DNA of 64,000 nt from Pseudalkalibacillus hwajinpoensis (lineage in GTDB: Bacteria > Bacillota > Bacilli > Bacillales > Guptibacillaceae): assembly GCF_015234585.1 (NCBI RefSeq), contig NZ_JADFCM010000001.1, positions 682,001 to 746,000 on the forward strand. Direction: 5' to 3'. A program made the translations under genes and the position numbers. Below the pieces are notes generated by a model. The model was given only the letters and a program-made list of their open reading frames with translations. It searched no databases and was not told the origin of the DNA. Every line of letters starts with the position of its first letter. Positions within the stretch are counted from its first letter, which is position 1. This document shows positions 42,061 to 49,742 of this stretch, one piece after another.

Positions 42061-43212
42061 TTGGATTTTCAGAAGCTTGATCCAAATTCATTAGATGTCA
42101 TTCTTGACAGGACAATGGAGAGTATTAACACAAGTAAATCAAAATTGTTCGAAATTGGAGAGCTGTCTCATGACGAATGTCAGCAGATCAATAATCAACT
42201 TCAATTGTTAAAAGAAGAATTAGAGACCGTTCAGGGTCTCAGGCAAGAAAGGCTTCATATGGACAGAATCGCTCGAGCTGAGCTTGTAAAGATTAGTAAG
42301 AACTTTCAAGACTATGGAGAGCCGGAGATTAGAAACGCTTATGAGAAGGCTTCAGACGCCCAAATTAAGCTATCTGTTAGTATGGAGAAGGAAACTCGTC
42401 TTAAAGACCAGATCGCAGACCTAGAACAGCGGATTTCTTCACTTCAAAATACGTCGGATAAAGCCGAGTCTTTTATGAGTCAAATCTCAACAGTACTTAG
42501 TTATCTAGGAGGAGAACTAAGACTCTACGGTGAGGTCATCGAAGACGCTAGAAGAAAACAAGAGTATGGTCTTAAAATTATTGAAGCACAGGAAGAAGAG
42601 AGAAAGCGTCTCTCAAGAGAAATTCATGATGGTCCGGCCCAAGTTCTTGCGAATGTGTTATTAAGGTCACAATTAATTGAACGAATTTATGAGAAAAAGG
42701 GAAAAGATGAAGCATTCAAGGAAATAAAGGATATGAGATCCTTAATTGAGGATGCTTTAAAAGAAGTTAGGCGACTTATTTATGATCTTCGTCCAATGGC
42801 TTTGGATGACCTGGGTCTAGTGCCTACATTACTAAAGTATTTAAATAAAGTGGATGACCGCTCAGAGGCAACGATATATTTCGATTATTTTGAAGGGATT
42901 CAACGACTTCACGTTCGGCTTGAGGCAGCGATCTTTCGACTTGTACAAGAAGCAGTGCAAAATGCGCTAAAGCATGCTGATGCAACTGAAATAAGTGTTG
43001 ACCTGAATCTTGATGGTGATAAGATTGTGGTAACCATTGAAGATAATGGAATTGGCTTTGATGTGAACGTTCGTAAAGATCAATCTTTTGGATTGATTGG
43101 AATGAAAGAGCGTGTCGGTTTATTAAATGGGACAATTCAGGTTCAATCAACGCCGAACAAGGGTACATATATATTGATAAGAATCCCGATTCATGAACAG
43201 GAGGGCGTGTAA
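42061..43212 (+). CDS. degS: Two-component sensor histidine kinase DegS
   Basis: 383 residues, TTG start behind ggaggggttagc. Cytoplasmic, no membrane segment. A long N-terminal coiled-coil sensor domain (about 30-175), then the HisKA_3 motif SREIHDGPAQ with phosphorylated H189, identical in position to B. subtilis DegS. The C-terminal ATPase has VQEAVQNALKHADA (N box) and EDNGIGFD and LGMKERV-like G boxes. It phosphorylates DegU, encoded 3 nt downstream, to control exoenzymes, competence and motility. Confidence 0.95.
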   Translation: MDFQKLDPNSLDVILDRTMESINTSKSKLFEIGELSHDECQQINNQLQLLKEELETVQGLRQERLHMDRIARAELVKISKNFQDYGEPEIRNAYEKASDAQIKLSVSMEKETRLKDQIADLEQRISSLQNTSDKAESFMSQISTVLSYLGGELRLYGEVIEDARRKQEYGLKIIEAQEEERKRLSREIHDGPAQVLANVLLRSQLIERIYEKKGKDEAFKEIKDMRSLIEDALKEVRRLIYDLRPMALDDLGLVPTLLKYLNKVDDRSEATIYFDYFEGIQRLHVRLEAAIFRLVQEAVQNALKHADATEISVDLNLDGDKIVVTIEDNGIGFDVNVRKDQSFGLIGMKERVGLLNGTIQVQSTPNKGTYILIRIPIHEQEGV

Positions 43213-43215
43213 GAA

Positions 43216-43920
43216 ATGTATGCAGCTAAAACCAAAACGAAAATTATAATAATAGATGACCATCGCTTGTTTCGCGAGGGAGTTAAACGTATTTTAGACA
43301 TGGAAGATGATTTTGAGGTGATCGCTGAAGGTGATGATGGAGATGAAGCACTTCGTCTTGTCGAAGAAAATAAACCTGACGTGGTCTTAATGGATATCAA
43401 TATGCCGCATGTGAATGGCGTAGAAGCAACAAGACAGCTTATTGAACAAGTACCGGAGACAAAAGTCATTATTTTATCAATTCATGATGACGAAACATAT
43501 GTCACCCACGCAGTGAAAACAGGGGCAGCAGGGTATCTATTGAAAGAAATGGATGCAAACTCTCTTGTTGAGGCTGTTAAGGTTGTTGCATCTGGTGGAG
43601 CTTATATTCATCCTAAAGTAACGCATAATCTTGTGAATGAATATCGTCGTCTTGCTACGGAAGGTAAAAGACCATCAACTCAAATTGGTTACAAAGAAGT
43701 TGAATATCGTAAACCACTTCATATTTTAACGCGTCGAGAATGCGAAGTACTTCAACTGCTAACAGACGGAAAAAGTAATCGCTCTATAGGTGAAGATCTT
43801 TATATTAGTGAAAAAACGGTAAAAAACCACGTTTCAAATATTTTGCAAAAAATGAATGTAAACGACCGTACTCAAGCGGTTGTAGAAGCAATTAAAAAGG
43901 GATGGGTTAAGGTGCGCTGA
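43216..43920 (+). CDS. degU: Response regulator DegU (NarL/FixJ family)
   Basis: 234 residues. Receiver domain 1-125 with the acidic pair IDDHRLF, phosphoacceptor D60 in [13 protein letters not shown] and K near 109 in LKEMDAN. The LuxR-type DNA-binding domain (about 165-232) has [21 protein letters not shown]. It forms an operon with degS (ggagggcgtgtaagaa before ATG) and ends with a terminator. In B. subtilis DegU activates secreted proteases and shifts cells between motility, competence and biofilm. Confidence 0.96.
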   Translation: MYAAKTKTKIIIIDDHRLFREGVKRILDMEDDFEVIAEGDDGDEALRLVEENKPDVVLMDINMPHVNGVEATRQLIEQVPETKVIILSIHDDETYVTHAVKTGAAGYLLKEMDANSLVEAVKVVASGGAYIHPKVTHNLVNEYRRLATEGKRPSTQIGYKEVEYRKPLHILTRRECEVLQLLTDGKSNRSIGEDLYISEKTVKNHVSNILQKMNVNDRTQAVVEAIKKGWVKVR

Positions 43921-43937
43921 GGCGCGCCTTTTTTCTT
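43909..43937 (+). terminator. Terminator of degSU
   Basis: Stem aaggtgcgc/gcgcgcctt with a 4-nt loop containing part of the stop codon, followed by T. Confidence 0.85.
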
Positions 43938-43988
43938 TGGGTCTACTTGTTATGAGAGGTAAAGATAGAGAGAAAACAAAATGAAGAC

Positions 43989-44023
43989 AAAAAAATAGCC
44001 TCCAATGTTGGAGGCTATTTTTT
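43989..44023. terminator. Terminator of the NlpC/P60 gene, bidirectional
   Basis: Stem aaaaatagcctcca/tggaggctattttt with a 4-nt loop. Confidence 0.9.
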
Positions 44024-44029
44024 GTACCA

Positions 44030-44956
44030 TTATGCGCGCTTTGCACCAAGGTAACGTGGAGACCAGTAAGAGTTATCCATGTCACTGATTGTTACTCCGT
44101 ATGAAGAAGAAGAGTGAATGAACTGACCGTTACCGATATAAATACCAGCGTGAGATGGGCCAGATTTATAAGTTTCAAAGAATACAAGATCTCCAACAGA
44201 AGGTGAAGAAACTTTGTCTGTTGCGTTCCAGATGCTAGCTACAGTACGTGGGATGGATTTACCAGCTTTATTGAATACGTATTGTAGGTAGCCGCTGCAG
44301 TCAAAACCAGATGGTGTTGTTCCAGCCCAAACATATGGTACACCGATGTATTGCTTAGCAATAGATACGACAGAAGAGTTAGATGTTGATGCACTCTTTA
44401 CCTGTGATGAAGAAGATGAGCTTACAGAAGAACCATTAAGTGCTGCAAATGTGTTTGATCCTGCAATACCATCTACGCTAAGACCATTTGCACTTTGGAA
44501 GTTACGTACTGCTTGTTGTGTAATGGATCCATAAATGCCGTCAATGGAATAGTTGTAGTAGCCTTTTGATTTAAGCTGACTTTGTAAATTTGTTACACTT
44601 TGTCCACGATCCCCGTGACGAAGTGTGCTGCTGTATGTATTAGAAGAGCTGCTTGATTTAGATGAAGTTGAACCTTTTAGTGCGCTAACTGTTTGTGGCC
44701 CTACAACACCGTCTACGCTAATGCCTGCGCTACGTTGGAAGTCGCGAACGCCATCTTCAGTAATATTTCCGAAATATCCAGTTGCTTTATGGTAATCAAA
44801 ATAGCCTTTGTTATCAAGTTCATTTTGTAGTTGAGTTACGTCAGAGTTGCTCATGCCATTGTATAGGGTACGGTCGCCTAGTGCTGCTTCACTTACGTTT
44901 GGTGCTAATAAAAGAGTACCTGCGAGTGTAGTAGTGATCACGACTTTCTTAAACAT
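44030..44956 (-). CDS. NlpC/P60 endopeptidase with two peptidoglycan-binding domains
   Basis: 308 residues. Signal peptide (FKKVVITTTLAGTLLLAP) with cleavage near SEA-AL. Two PG_binding_1 domains (about 30-85 and 105-160: LQNELDNKGYFDYHK with GVVGPQTVSAL, and LQSQLKSKGYYNYS with GIAGSNTFAAL), a serine linker, then the NlpC/P60 domain (about 195-308): catalytic cysteine in FDCSGYLQYVF, histidine in SHAGIYIG and a third polar residue near FIHSSS. It cleaves D-iGlu-mDAP bonds in wall peptides, like LytE/LytF. It faces away from degV and towards degU. Confidence 0.92.
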   Translation of the reverse strand: MFKKVVITTTLAGTLLLAPNVSEAALGDRTLYNGMSNSDVTQLQNELDNKGYFDYHKATGYFGNITEDGVRDFQRSAGISVDGVVGPQTVSALKGSTSSKSSSSSNTYSSTLRHGDRGQSVTNLQSQLKSKGYYNYSIDGIYGSITQQAVRNFQSANGLSVDGIAGSNTFAALNGSSVSSSSSSQVKSASTSNSSVVSIAKQYIGVPYVWAGTTPSGFDCSGYLQYVFNKAGKSIPRTVASIWNATDKVSSPSVGDLVFFETYKSGPSHAGIYIGNGQFIHSSSSYGVTISDMDNSYWSPRYLGAKRA

Positions 44957-45266
44957 ATTATAATTCCCCCTGATTTATAAGTTAAAACCTTTTATTTTCT
45001 CTATCACGATTGCTAGTTTACATGATTGAGATAACAGGAGGATGAATATAACATTACAATTATGTAACAGAATACCTGCCTAATTTACTAAAAGTTTCAT
45101 TTTACGACATTTACATTAAAAAATATGGGGAGAAATGGTTGACAAATTATGTGAAAAATATTATAAGCTTTTGTTGGCACAAAGCCTAAAATGCTCTATC
45201 ATTAACTTGACTGGTTTTTAACGTAAATCGTATGAAGTACTTAATAGATTGAAGAGAGGCGTTAAT
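44957..45266. other. Divergent promoter region
   Basis: No gene seen. It holds the degV promoter (45139-45167) and a small inverted repeat TTACA-N4-TGTAA (45054-45067). Confidence 0.5.
45139..45167 (+). promoter_or_regulatory. SigA promoter of degV
   Basis: TTGACA (45139-45144), exactly 17-bp spacer, TATAAG (45162-45167): near-consensus. Confidence 0.7.
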
Positions 45267-46115
45267 ATGAAGACAGTTGCTATTGTAACAGATAGTACGG
45301 CTTATATACCTGAATCAATGTTAGATGAATACGAAGTGACGATGGTTCCGCTTAGCGTAATATTCGGTAATGAATCCTATTTAGAAGAAAGAGAAATACA
45401 GGCAGGGGATTTTTTTGAAAAAGTAAAAAAAGAAGATGAGCTTCCTAAAACTTCTCAGCCTTCTATAGGAAGTTTTGTCGAAGCATATGAAACATTAGCT
45501 CGTACTCATGATGAAATTATTACGATTACTCTTTCCAGCGGTATCAGTGGTACCTATCAGTCAGCTCATTCAGCTGGAGGAATGATTGAAGGCGCAGACG
45601 TTCATGTTTTTGATTCAGAGATCAGTTGCATGATGCAGGGTTTCTATGTTCTAGAAGCAGCACAAATGGCGCAAGATGGTTTTAAAAGTAAAGAAATATT
45701 AAATCGTCTTCAAAAGATAAAAAGTCAAGGGACGAATGCCTATTTCCTTGTGGATGATCTTAGCCATTTACATCGAGGAGGTAGGTTGAATGCTGCACAG
45801 CTTGTAGTCGGAAACCTTCTTCAAATAAAACCCGTACTAACTTTTGAAGATAAAAAAATTGTTCCATATGAAAAAATTAGAACTCGAAAAAAAGCATTAA
45901 ATAAACTGATGACGCTATTTGATGACGCTGCAAAAGGCGGAGATATCATTAAAGCAACTGTCATCTATGCAACGAATAAAGAAGAAGCAGAGTTTTTGAA
46001 AGCTGAATTAGAAGAAAAATACTCGAACGTAAGCATTATTTTAAGTTATTTCGGACCAGTTATTGCTACACACCTCGGTGAAGGTTCTCTTGGACTCGGC
46101 TGGTATCGTGTATGA
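45267..46115 (+). CDS. degV: DegV family fatty-acid-binding protein
   Basis: 282 residues from ATG 45267 (gagaggcgttaat site). Opens KTVAIVTDSTAYIPE; further family blocks are LPKTSQPSIGSF, ITLSSGISGTYQSAH and LVDDLSHLHRGGRLNAA, and the end HLGEGSLGLGWY. DegV/FakB proteins bind a fatty acid and present it to the kinase FakA; here the gene occupies the same place as B. subtilis yviA/degV between degU and comFA. Confidence 0.92.
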   Translation: MKTVAIVTDSTAYIPESMLDEYEVTMVPLSVIFGNESYLEEREIQAGDFFEKVKKEDELPKTSQPSIGSFVEAYETLARTHDEIITITLSSGISGTYQSAHSAGGMIEGADVHVFDSEISCMMQGFYVLEAAQMAQDGFKSKEILNRLQKIKSQGTNAYFLVDDLSHLHRGGRLNAAQLVVGNLLQIKPVLTFEDKKIVPYEKIRTRKKALNKLMTLFDDAAKGGDIIKATVIYATNKEEAEFLKAELEEKYSNVSIILSYFGPVIATHLGEGSLGLGWYRV

Positions 46116-46143
46116 TCGTTAAAATCGAAAAGGAAGCAAATCC

Positions 46144-47634
46144 ATGAGGTTTGCTTCCTATGTGTTAAATAACCAGCAAGTATTTATACCTGAATTGCTC
46201 AATCAACCTTCTTACTCCCTCAATTTCGCTCCAATTGGTATGTTCAACTCGATTCCCACTCAACCGCAAAATCCCGATTTTCATCCGAATGTTCAACTTA
46301 TGAAATTTTTATATGGAAGGCATTTATTAATCGATGAAATCCCTTACTCATTTCTTGAACTTCATGAACACTATTTAAATGGCTATCTTCATTTTGAACC
46401 CGGTATTCAAAGCATTGATGGAAAAGCAACTTGTATGAGGTGTGGAAGTACTGATTCATTTTCATTTTTCGCGTGCTCGCGCTGCCATAGTAAGAACTGT
46501 AGATATTGTAGAAAGTGTATCAGAATGGGAAAGGTAACATTTTGTTCTCCACTATATTCCATATCCAAGTGGATACCAAAAAATGAAGATAAAGCTGTTT
46601 TAGAGTGGTCTGGCACATTGTCGGATGGTCAAAAGGAAGCTTCTAATGCTGTTGTCATGGCTATTCAACATAATCTTACTCTCCTTGTATGGGCTGTTTG
46701 TGGTAGTGGTAAAACAGAAGTGTTATTTAATGGATTAGCTCATGCCCTCACCAATCAAAAGTCTGTATGCGTTGCTACGCCACGTACAGATGTTGTACTA
46801 GAATTAGCTCCACGCCTACAAAAGGTCTTCCCTAGTCTTGTGATTTCTCCCCTATATGCAGGTCATTCCGATCCTCATTCTCATTTTGTTGTTTCTACGA
46901 CGCATCAAATGATTCGTTTTAAGAATTACTTTGATGTCATGATCATTGATGAAGTAGATGCGTTTCCATATAGTGTGGATTCTTCTCTTCAATACAATGT
47001 TGAGAAAGCGAGAAAGCAAGGCGGTTCCCTCATTTATTTAACAGCAACACCTTCACCGTTGATTTTGAAAAAAGAAAATCTCCAAATCGTAAGGATTCCC
47101 TCAAGGTACCATGGTTTCCCACTGCCTAATCCAACCTGTCATTGGAGTGGCAATTGGAGAAAGAAAATAAATAAAGGTCATCTTCCTCATATATTAATTG
47201 AATGGATAAAGAAACAAGTATCTGAGCGAAAGCCCGTCCTTTTATTTCTTCCATCCATAAAAATCATTAATCAAACAAAAGATATATTTGAAAAAAATCA
47301 CTTCCGATGTGAATCTGTTCATTCTGAGGATGAAAATCGAGCCGAAAAAGTTCTCCGTTTTCGAAACAAAGAAATCCCTATTCTCCTCTCCTCGACTATT
47401 CTCGAGAGAGGCATTACGATTGAAAATATATCAGTAGCCGTGCTTGGAGCAGAGGATGAGGTATTTACAGAGAGTGCCCTGGTGCAAATTGCCGGAAGAG
47501 CTGGAAGAAGTAAGAGATTCCCAGATGGAGATGTTCGCTTTTTTCATTATGGTAAAACAAATGCCATGTTAGAGGCTATAAAACATATTAAGAAAATGAA
47601 TGTTGAAGCGAGGGAGAAAGGTTGGCTCAATTAA
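46144..47634 (+). CDS. comFA: Competence DNA translocase ComFA
   Basis: 496 residues. A cysteine cluster (CMRCGSTDSFSFFACSRCH, then CRYCRKC) gives the N-terminal zinc-finger region. Superfamily 2 helicase motifs follow: Walker A AVCGSGKTE, DEVD box IIDEVDAFPY, LTATPSP and the C-terminal QIAGRAGRS. ComFA is a membrane-peripheral ATPase that helps move single-stranded DNA through the ComEC channel. It lies 28 bp after degV and overlaps comFC by 13 nt. There is no comFB between them. Confidence 0.95.
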   Translation: MRFASYVLNNQQVFIPELLNQPSYSLNFAPIGMFNSIPTQPQNPDFHPNVQLMKFLYGRHLLIDEIPYSFLELHEHYLNGYLHFEPGIQSIDGKATCMRCGSTDSFSFFACSRCHSKNCRYCRKCIRMGKVTFCSPLYSISKWIPKNEDKAVLEWSGTLSDGQKEASNAVVMAIQHNLTLLVWAVCGSGKTEVLFNGLAHALTNQKSVCVATPRTDVVLELAPRLQKVFPSLVISPLYAGHSDPHSHFVVSTTHQMIRFKNYFDVMIIDEVDAFPYSVDSSLQYNVEKARKQGGSLIYLTATPSPLILKKENLQIVRIPSRYHGFPLPNPTCHWSGNWRKKINKGHLPHILIEWIKKQVSERKPVLLFLPSIKIINQTKDIFEKNHFRCESVHSEDENRAEKVLRFRNKEIPILLSSTILERGITIENISVAVLGAEDEVFTESALVQIAGRAGRSKRFPDGDVRFFHYGKTNAMLEAIKHIKKMNVEAREKGWLN

Positions 47635-48344
47635 ATCGTTGTACTATGTGTGGGGAAGATGTAAGTCAAAATGTATCCTGGAGCTGGTTGGTCGGAATAA
47701 AAAGTGACCCGGATTGTTGTGAGCTGTGCCGAAAGCAGCTTGTGCTAATTGAGGGAGACTTATGTCGGAAATGTGGGCGGCCTCTAAATAAACTTCCTAG
47801 TAAATTTGTAGAAAATCAGTTCTGTTCTGATTGTAGAAAGTGGGAGGAAAAAGGATGGGGAAAAGTTCTTATCCATAATAAGTCGTTTTATGAATACAAT
47901 GCTTTTTTGAAAAACAAGCTTGCTCTTTATAAGTTTAGAGGAGATGTTGAAGTAGGAAGAGTATTCTCACATTTGATTCAAAAAGAGTTGAAGAAATCTT
48001 ATTCCTTTATCGATCAAGTCATTCCAATGCCAACTAGTAAGGAAAGGCTCTATGAGAGAGGCTTTAATCAATGTGAGGTTTGGATTGAAGGGACATCCTT
48101 TGAACAAGAGTCACCACTGCTCCGAATCAAAAACGAAGAAAAGCAAAGTAAATTGTCACGTGAAAAAAGAATGAATCGTACAGAAGGCATGTTTCGCGTA
48201 ACAGAAGGATCTGCACTAAATGGAAAGAAGATACTTCTATTAGACGATCTTTATACAACGGGAACAACTATTCACTATGCTGCGCTCACCCTAAGAAATG
48301 CAGGTGCATCTGAAGTTTATTCCCTTACATTAAGCAGGGGATAG
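47622..48344 (+). CDS. comFC: Competence protein ComFC (phosphoribosyltransferase fold)
   Basis: 240 residues, TTG start inside comFA. N-terminal zinc motif (RCTMCGED, CCELCRK, CRKCGRP, FCSDCRK) followed by the PRTase-like domain: VIPMPTSKERLYERGFNQ and the PRPP loop ILLLDDLYTTGTT. It partners with ComFA in DNA uptake; its own reaction is unknown. Normal length. Confidence 0.93.
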   Translation: MAQLNRCTMCGEDVSQNVSWSWLVGIKSDPDCCELCRKQLVLIEGDLCRKCGRPLNKLPSKFVENQFCSDCRKWEEKGWGKVLIHNKSFYEYNAFLKNKLALYKFRGDVEVGRVFSHLIQKELKKSYSFIDQVIPMPTSKERLYERGFNQCEVWIEGTSFEQESPLLRIKNEEKQSKLSREKRMNRTEGMFRVTEGSALNGKKILLLDDLYTTGTTIHYAALTLRNAGASEVYSLTLSRG

Positions 48345-48348
48345 GCAT

Positions 48349-48355
48349 TGTCGAA
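48349..48355 (+). promoter_or_regulatory. Possible Spo0A box
   Basis: TGTCGAA in attgtcgaaaaat just after comFC, about 130 bp before the cold-shock gene. Confidence 0.35.
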
Positions 48356-48483
48356 AAATATTTAAGAAAACGCCTTCATTCGAGTTATATCAACAAAAAC
48401 ACCCCTTTGCCAGTGTGTAAATATAAACGTATAATAAACATGTGGCACTGCCATGAAGATTTTTGAAGGGAATGTTGAACAAG

Positions 48484-48684
48484 ATGCAGGGAAAAGTAAA
48501 ATGGTTTAACAATGAAAAAGGATTTGGCTTTATTGAAAGAGAAGATGGCGACGACGTATTCGTTCATTTTTCAGCAATCAGTGGGGAAGGATTCAAATCC
48601 CTTGAAGAAGGCCAAACAGTTGAATTCGAGATTGTTGATGGAGCTCGTGGACCACAGGCTGCTAACGTAGAAAAAGTTTCTTAA
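48484..48684 (+). CDS. Cold-shock protein (CspD/CspC-like)
   Basis: 66 residues from ATG 48484, a start aligned with the canonical [21 protein letters not shown]-1 (KGFGFIE) and RNP-2 (VFVHF) are intact, so it binds single-stranded RNA/DNA. In-frame codons continue upstream (TTG 48463, ATG 48472), and the aaggga site is 12 nt away, so a slightly longer form cannot be ruled out. Expected role: RNA chaperone, with a terminator directly after it. Confidence 0.9.
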   Translation: MQGKVKWFNNEKGFGFIEREDGDDVFVHFSAISGEGFKSLEEGQTVEFEIVDGARGPQAANVEKVS

Positions 48685-48693
48685 ATTAATCGC

Positions 48694-48727
48694 TTAAAGC
48701 TCCTATCATTAGATAGGGGCTTTTTAT
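48694..48727 (+). terminator. Terminator of the cold-shock gene
   Basis: Stem aaagctcctatc/gataggggcttt (one wobble) followed by T. Confidence 0.85.
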
Positions 48728-48890
48728 TTTTAAAAGCTATTTTAGTTTATACTGAGGTTTTTTTAAATTAAGCTTATTGATCGGGTTATATAATAGGAGG
48801 GTACGCCCTTATATGTATGTATTTGTTAAAAATTGTCGGAATTTAGAGTGTTTTGTGAAAAAAACGTAAAAATATTTGTGATTTTTTAAA

Positions 48891-48917
48891 GTTTATAGAG
48901 GGTAATAGAGGGGGTAT
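48891..48917 (+). promoter_or_regulatory. SigB-type promoter of hpf
   Basis: GTTTAT (48891-48896), 15-bp spacer, GGGTAT (48912-48917): 11 of 12 to GTTTAA/GGGTAT. In B. subtilis hpf (yvyD) is known to be SigB- and SigH-dependent. Confidence 0.65.
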
Positions 48918-48957
48918 AACGAATAATATAGTTATAGCATGGAAGGAGGAGTGCCAC

Positions 48958-49524
48958 ATGATGAATTTCAACATCCGTGGTGAAAACATTAAAGTTACAC
49001 CTGCAATGAGAGAATATACTGAGAAGAAGGTAAGTAAACTTGAAAGGTATTTCGATACTCCACCTAATACTGATGTTCATGTAAACATGAAGGTCTATAA
49101 CGATCAACAAATGATTGAAGTAACCATCCCTATGCCAAACCTTCTACTTCGAGCAGAAGAAGAGCATCAGGATATGTATGCAGCAATTGATTTAGTTGTT
49201 GAGAAGCTTGAACGACAAATTCGCAAGCATAAAACAAAAGTTAATCGCAAATTCCGTCAGGAAGGTAGCGTTAAATATATGTTCCGCGATGAATTAAACC
49301 CTACAACAACAAGTGTTGCTGAAGCTGATATGGATGAGGATGACGATCTACAAGTAGTGAAAACAAAGCGTTTTACATTCAAGCCGATGGACGTTGAAGA
49401 AGCGATTCTTCAGATGGACATGCTTGGACACAGCTTTTTCGTTTTCTCAAACGCTGTTACAGGAAGCACAGGCGTTGTCTATCGTCGTAAAGATGGTAAA
49501 TACGGACTGATCGAGCAAGATTAA
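48958..49524 (+). CDS. hpf: Long-form ribosome hibernation promoting factor
   Basis: 188 residues. Tandem ATGs at 48958 and 48961 follow ggaaggaggagtgccac. The N-terminal domain (about 1-100: NIRGENIKVTPAMREYTEKK) binds the 30S decoding site, a linker follows, and the C-terminal dimerisation domain (about 128-188: KRFTFKPMDVEEAILQMDML, GHSFFVFSNA) pairs ribosomes as 100S dimers in stationary phase or stress. Position before secA is as in B. subtilis. Confidence 0.96.
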   Translation: MMNFNIRGENIKVTPAMREYTEKKVSKLERYFDTPPNTDVHVNMKVYNDQQMIEVTIPMPNLLLRAEEEHQDMYAAIDLVVEKLERQIRKHKTKVNRKFRQEGSVKYMFRDELNPTTTSVAEADMDEDDDLQVVKTKRFTFKPMDVEEAILQMDMLGHSFFVFSNAVTGSTGVVYRRKDGKYGLIEQD

Positions 49525-49537
49525 CGAATAAATGAAC

Positions 49538-49566
49538 AAGGGCAGGGGTGATCACCCCTGCCCTTT
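49538..49566 (+). terminator. Terminator of hpf
   Basis: Perfect 13-bp stem aagggcaggggtg/cacccctgccctt. Confidence 0.9.
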
Positions 49567-49742
49567 AAATATGTGCTGATGTTTGTTTTTTATCTACATT
49601 AATATAGTCGTTAGAAGGCATGGTTTTTTACTTTCTTGTGCCTCTAGCAACTAATTGTTAAAATAACTACATAGTATAAAAAATTCTTAGTTTAGTTAGA
49701 TATATGATAGCACTCTACTGACAACAAAAGAGGAGCGTTTTG

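Noticed and set aside
48814..48870. 18-codon ATG frame before hpf
   Set aside because: Ribosome site is too far away (13 nt) and the frame is upstream of the SigB promoter.
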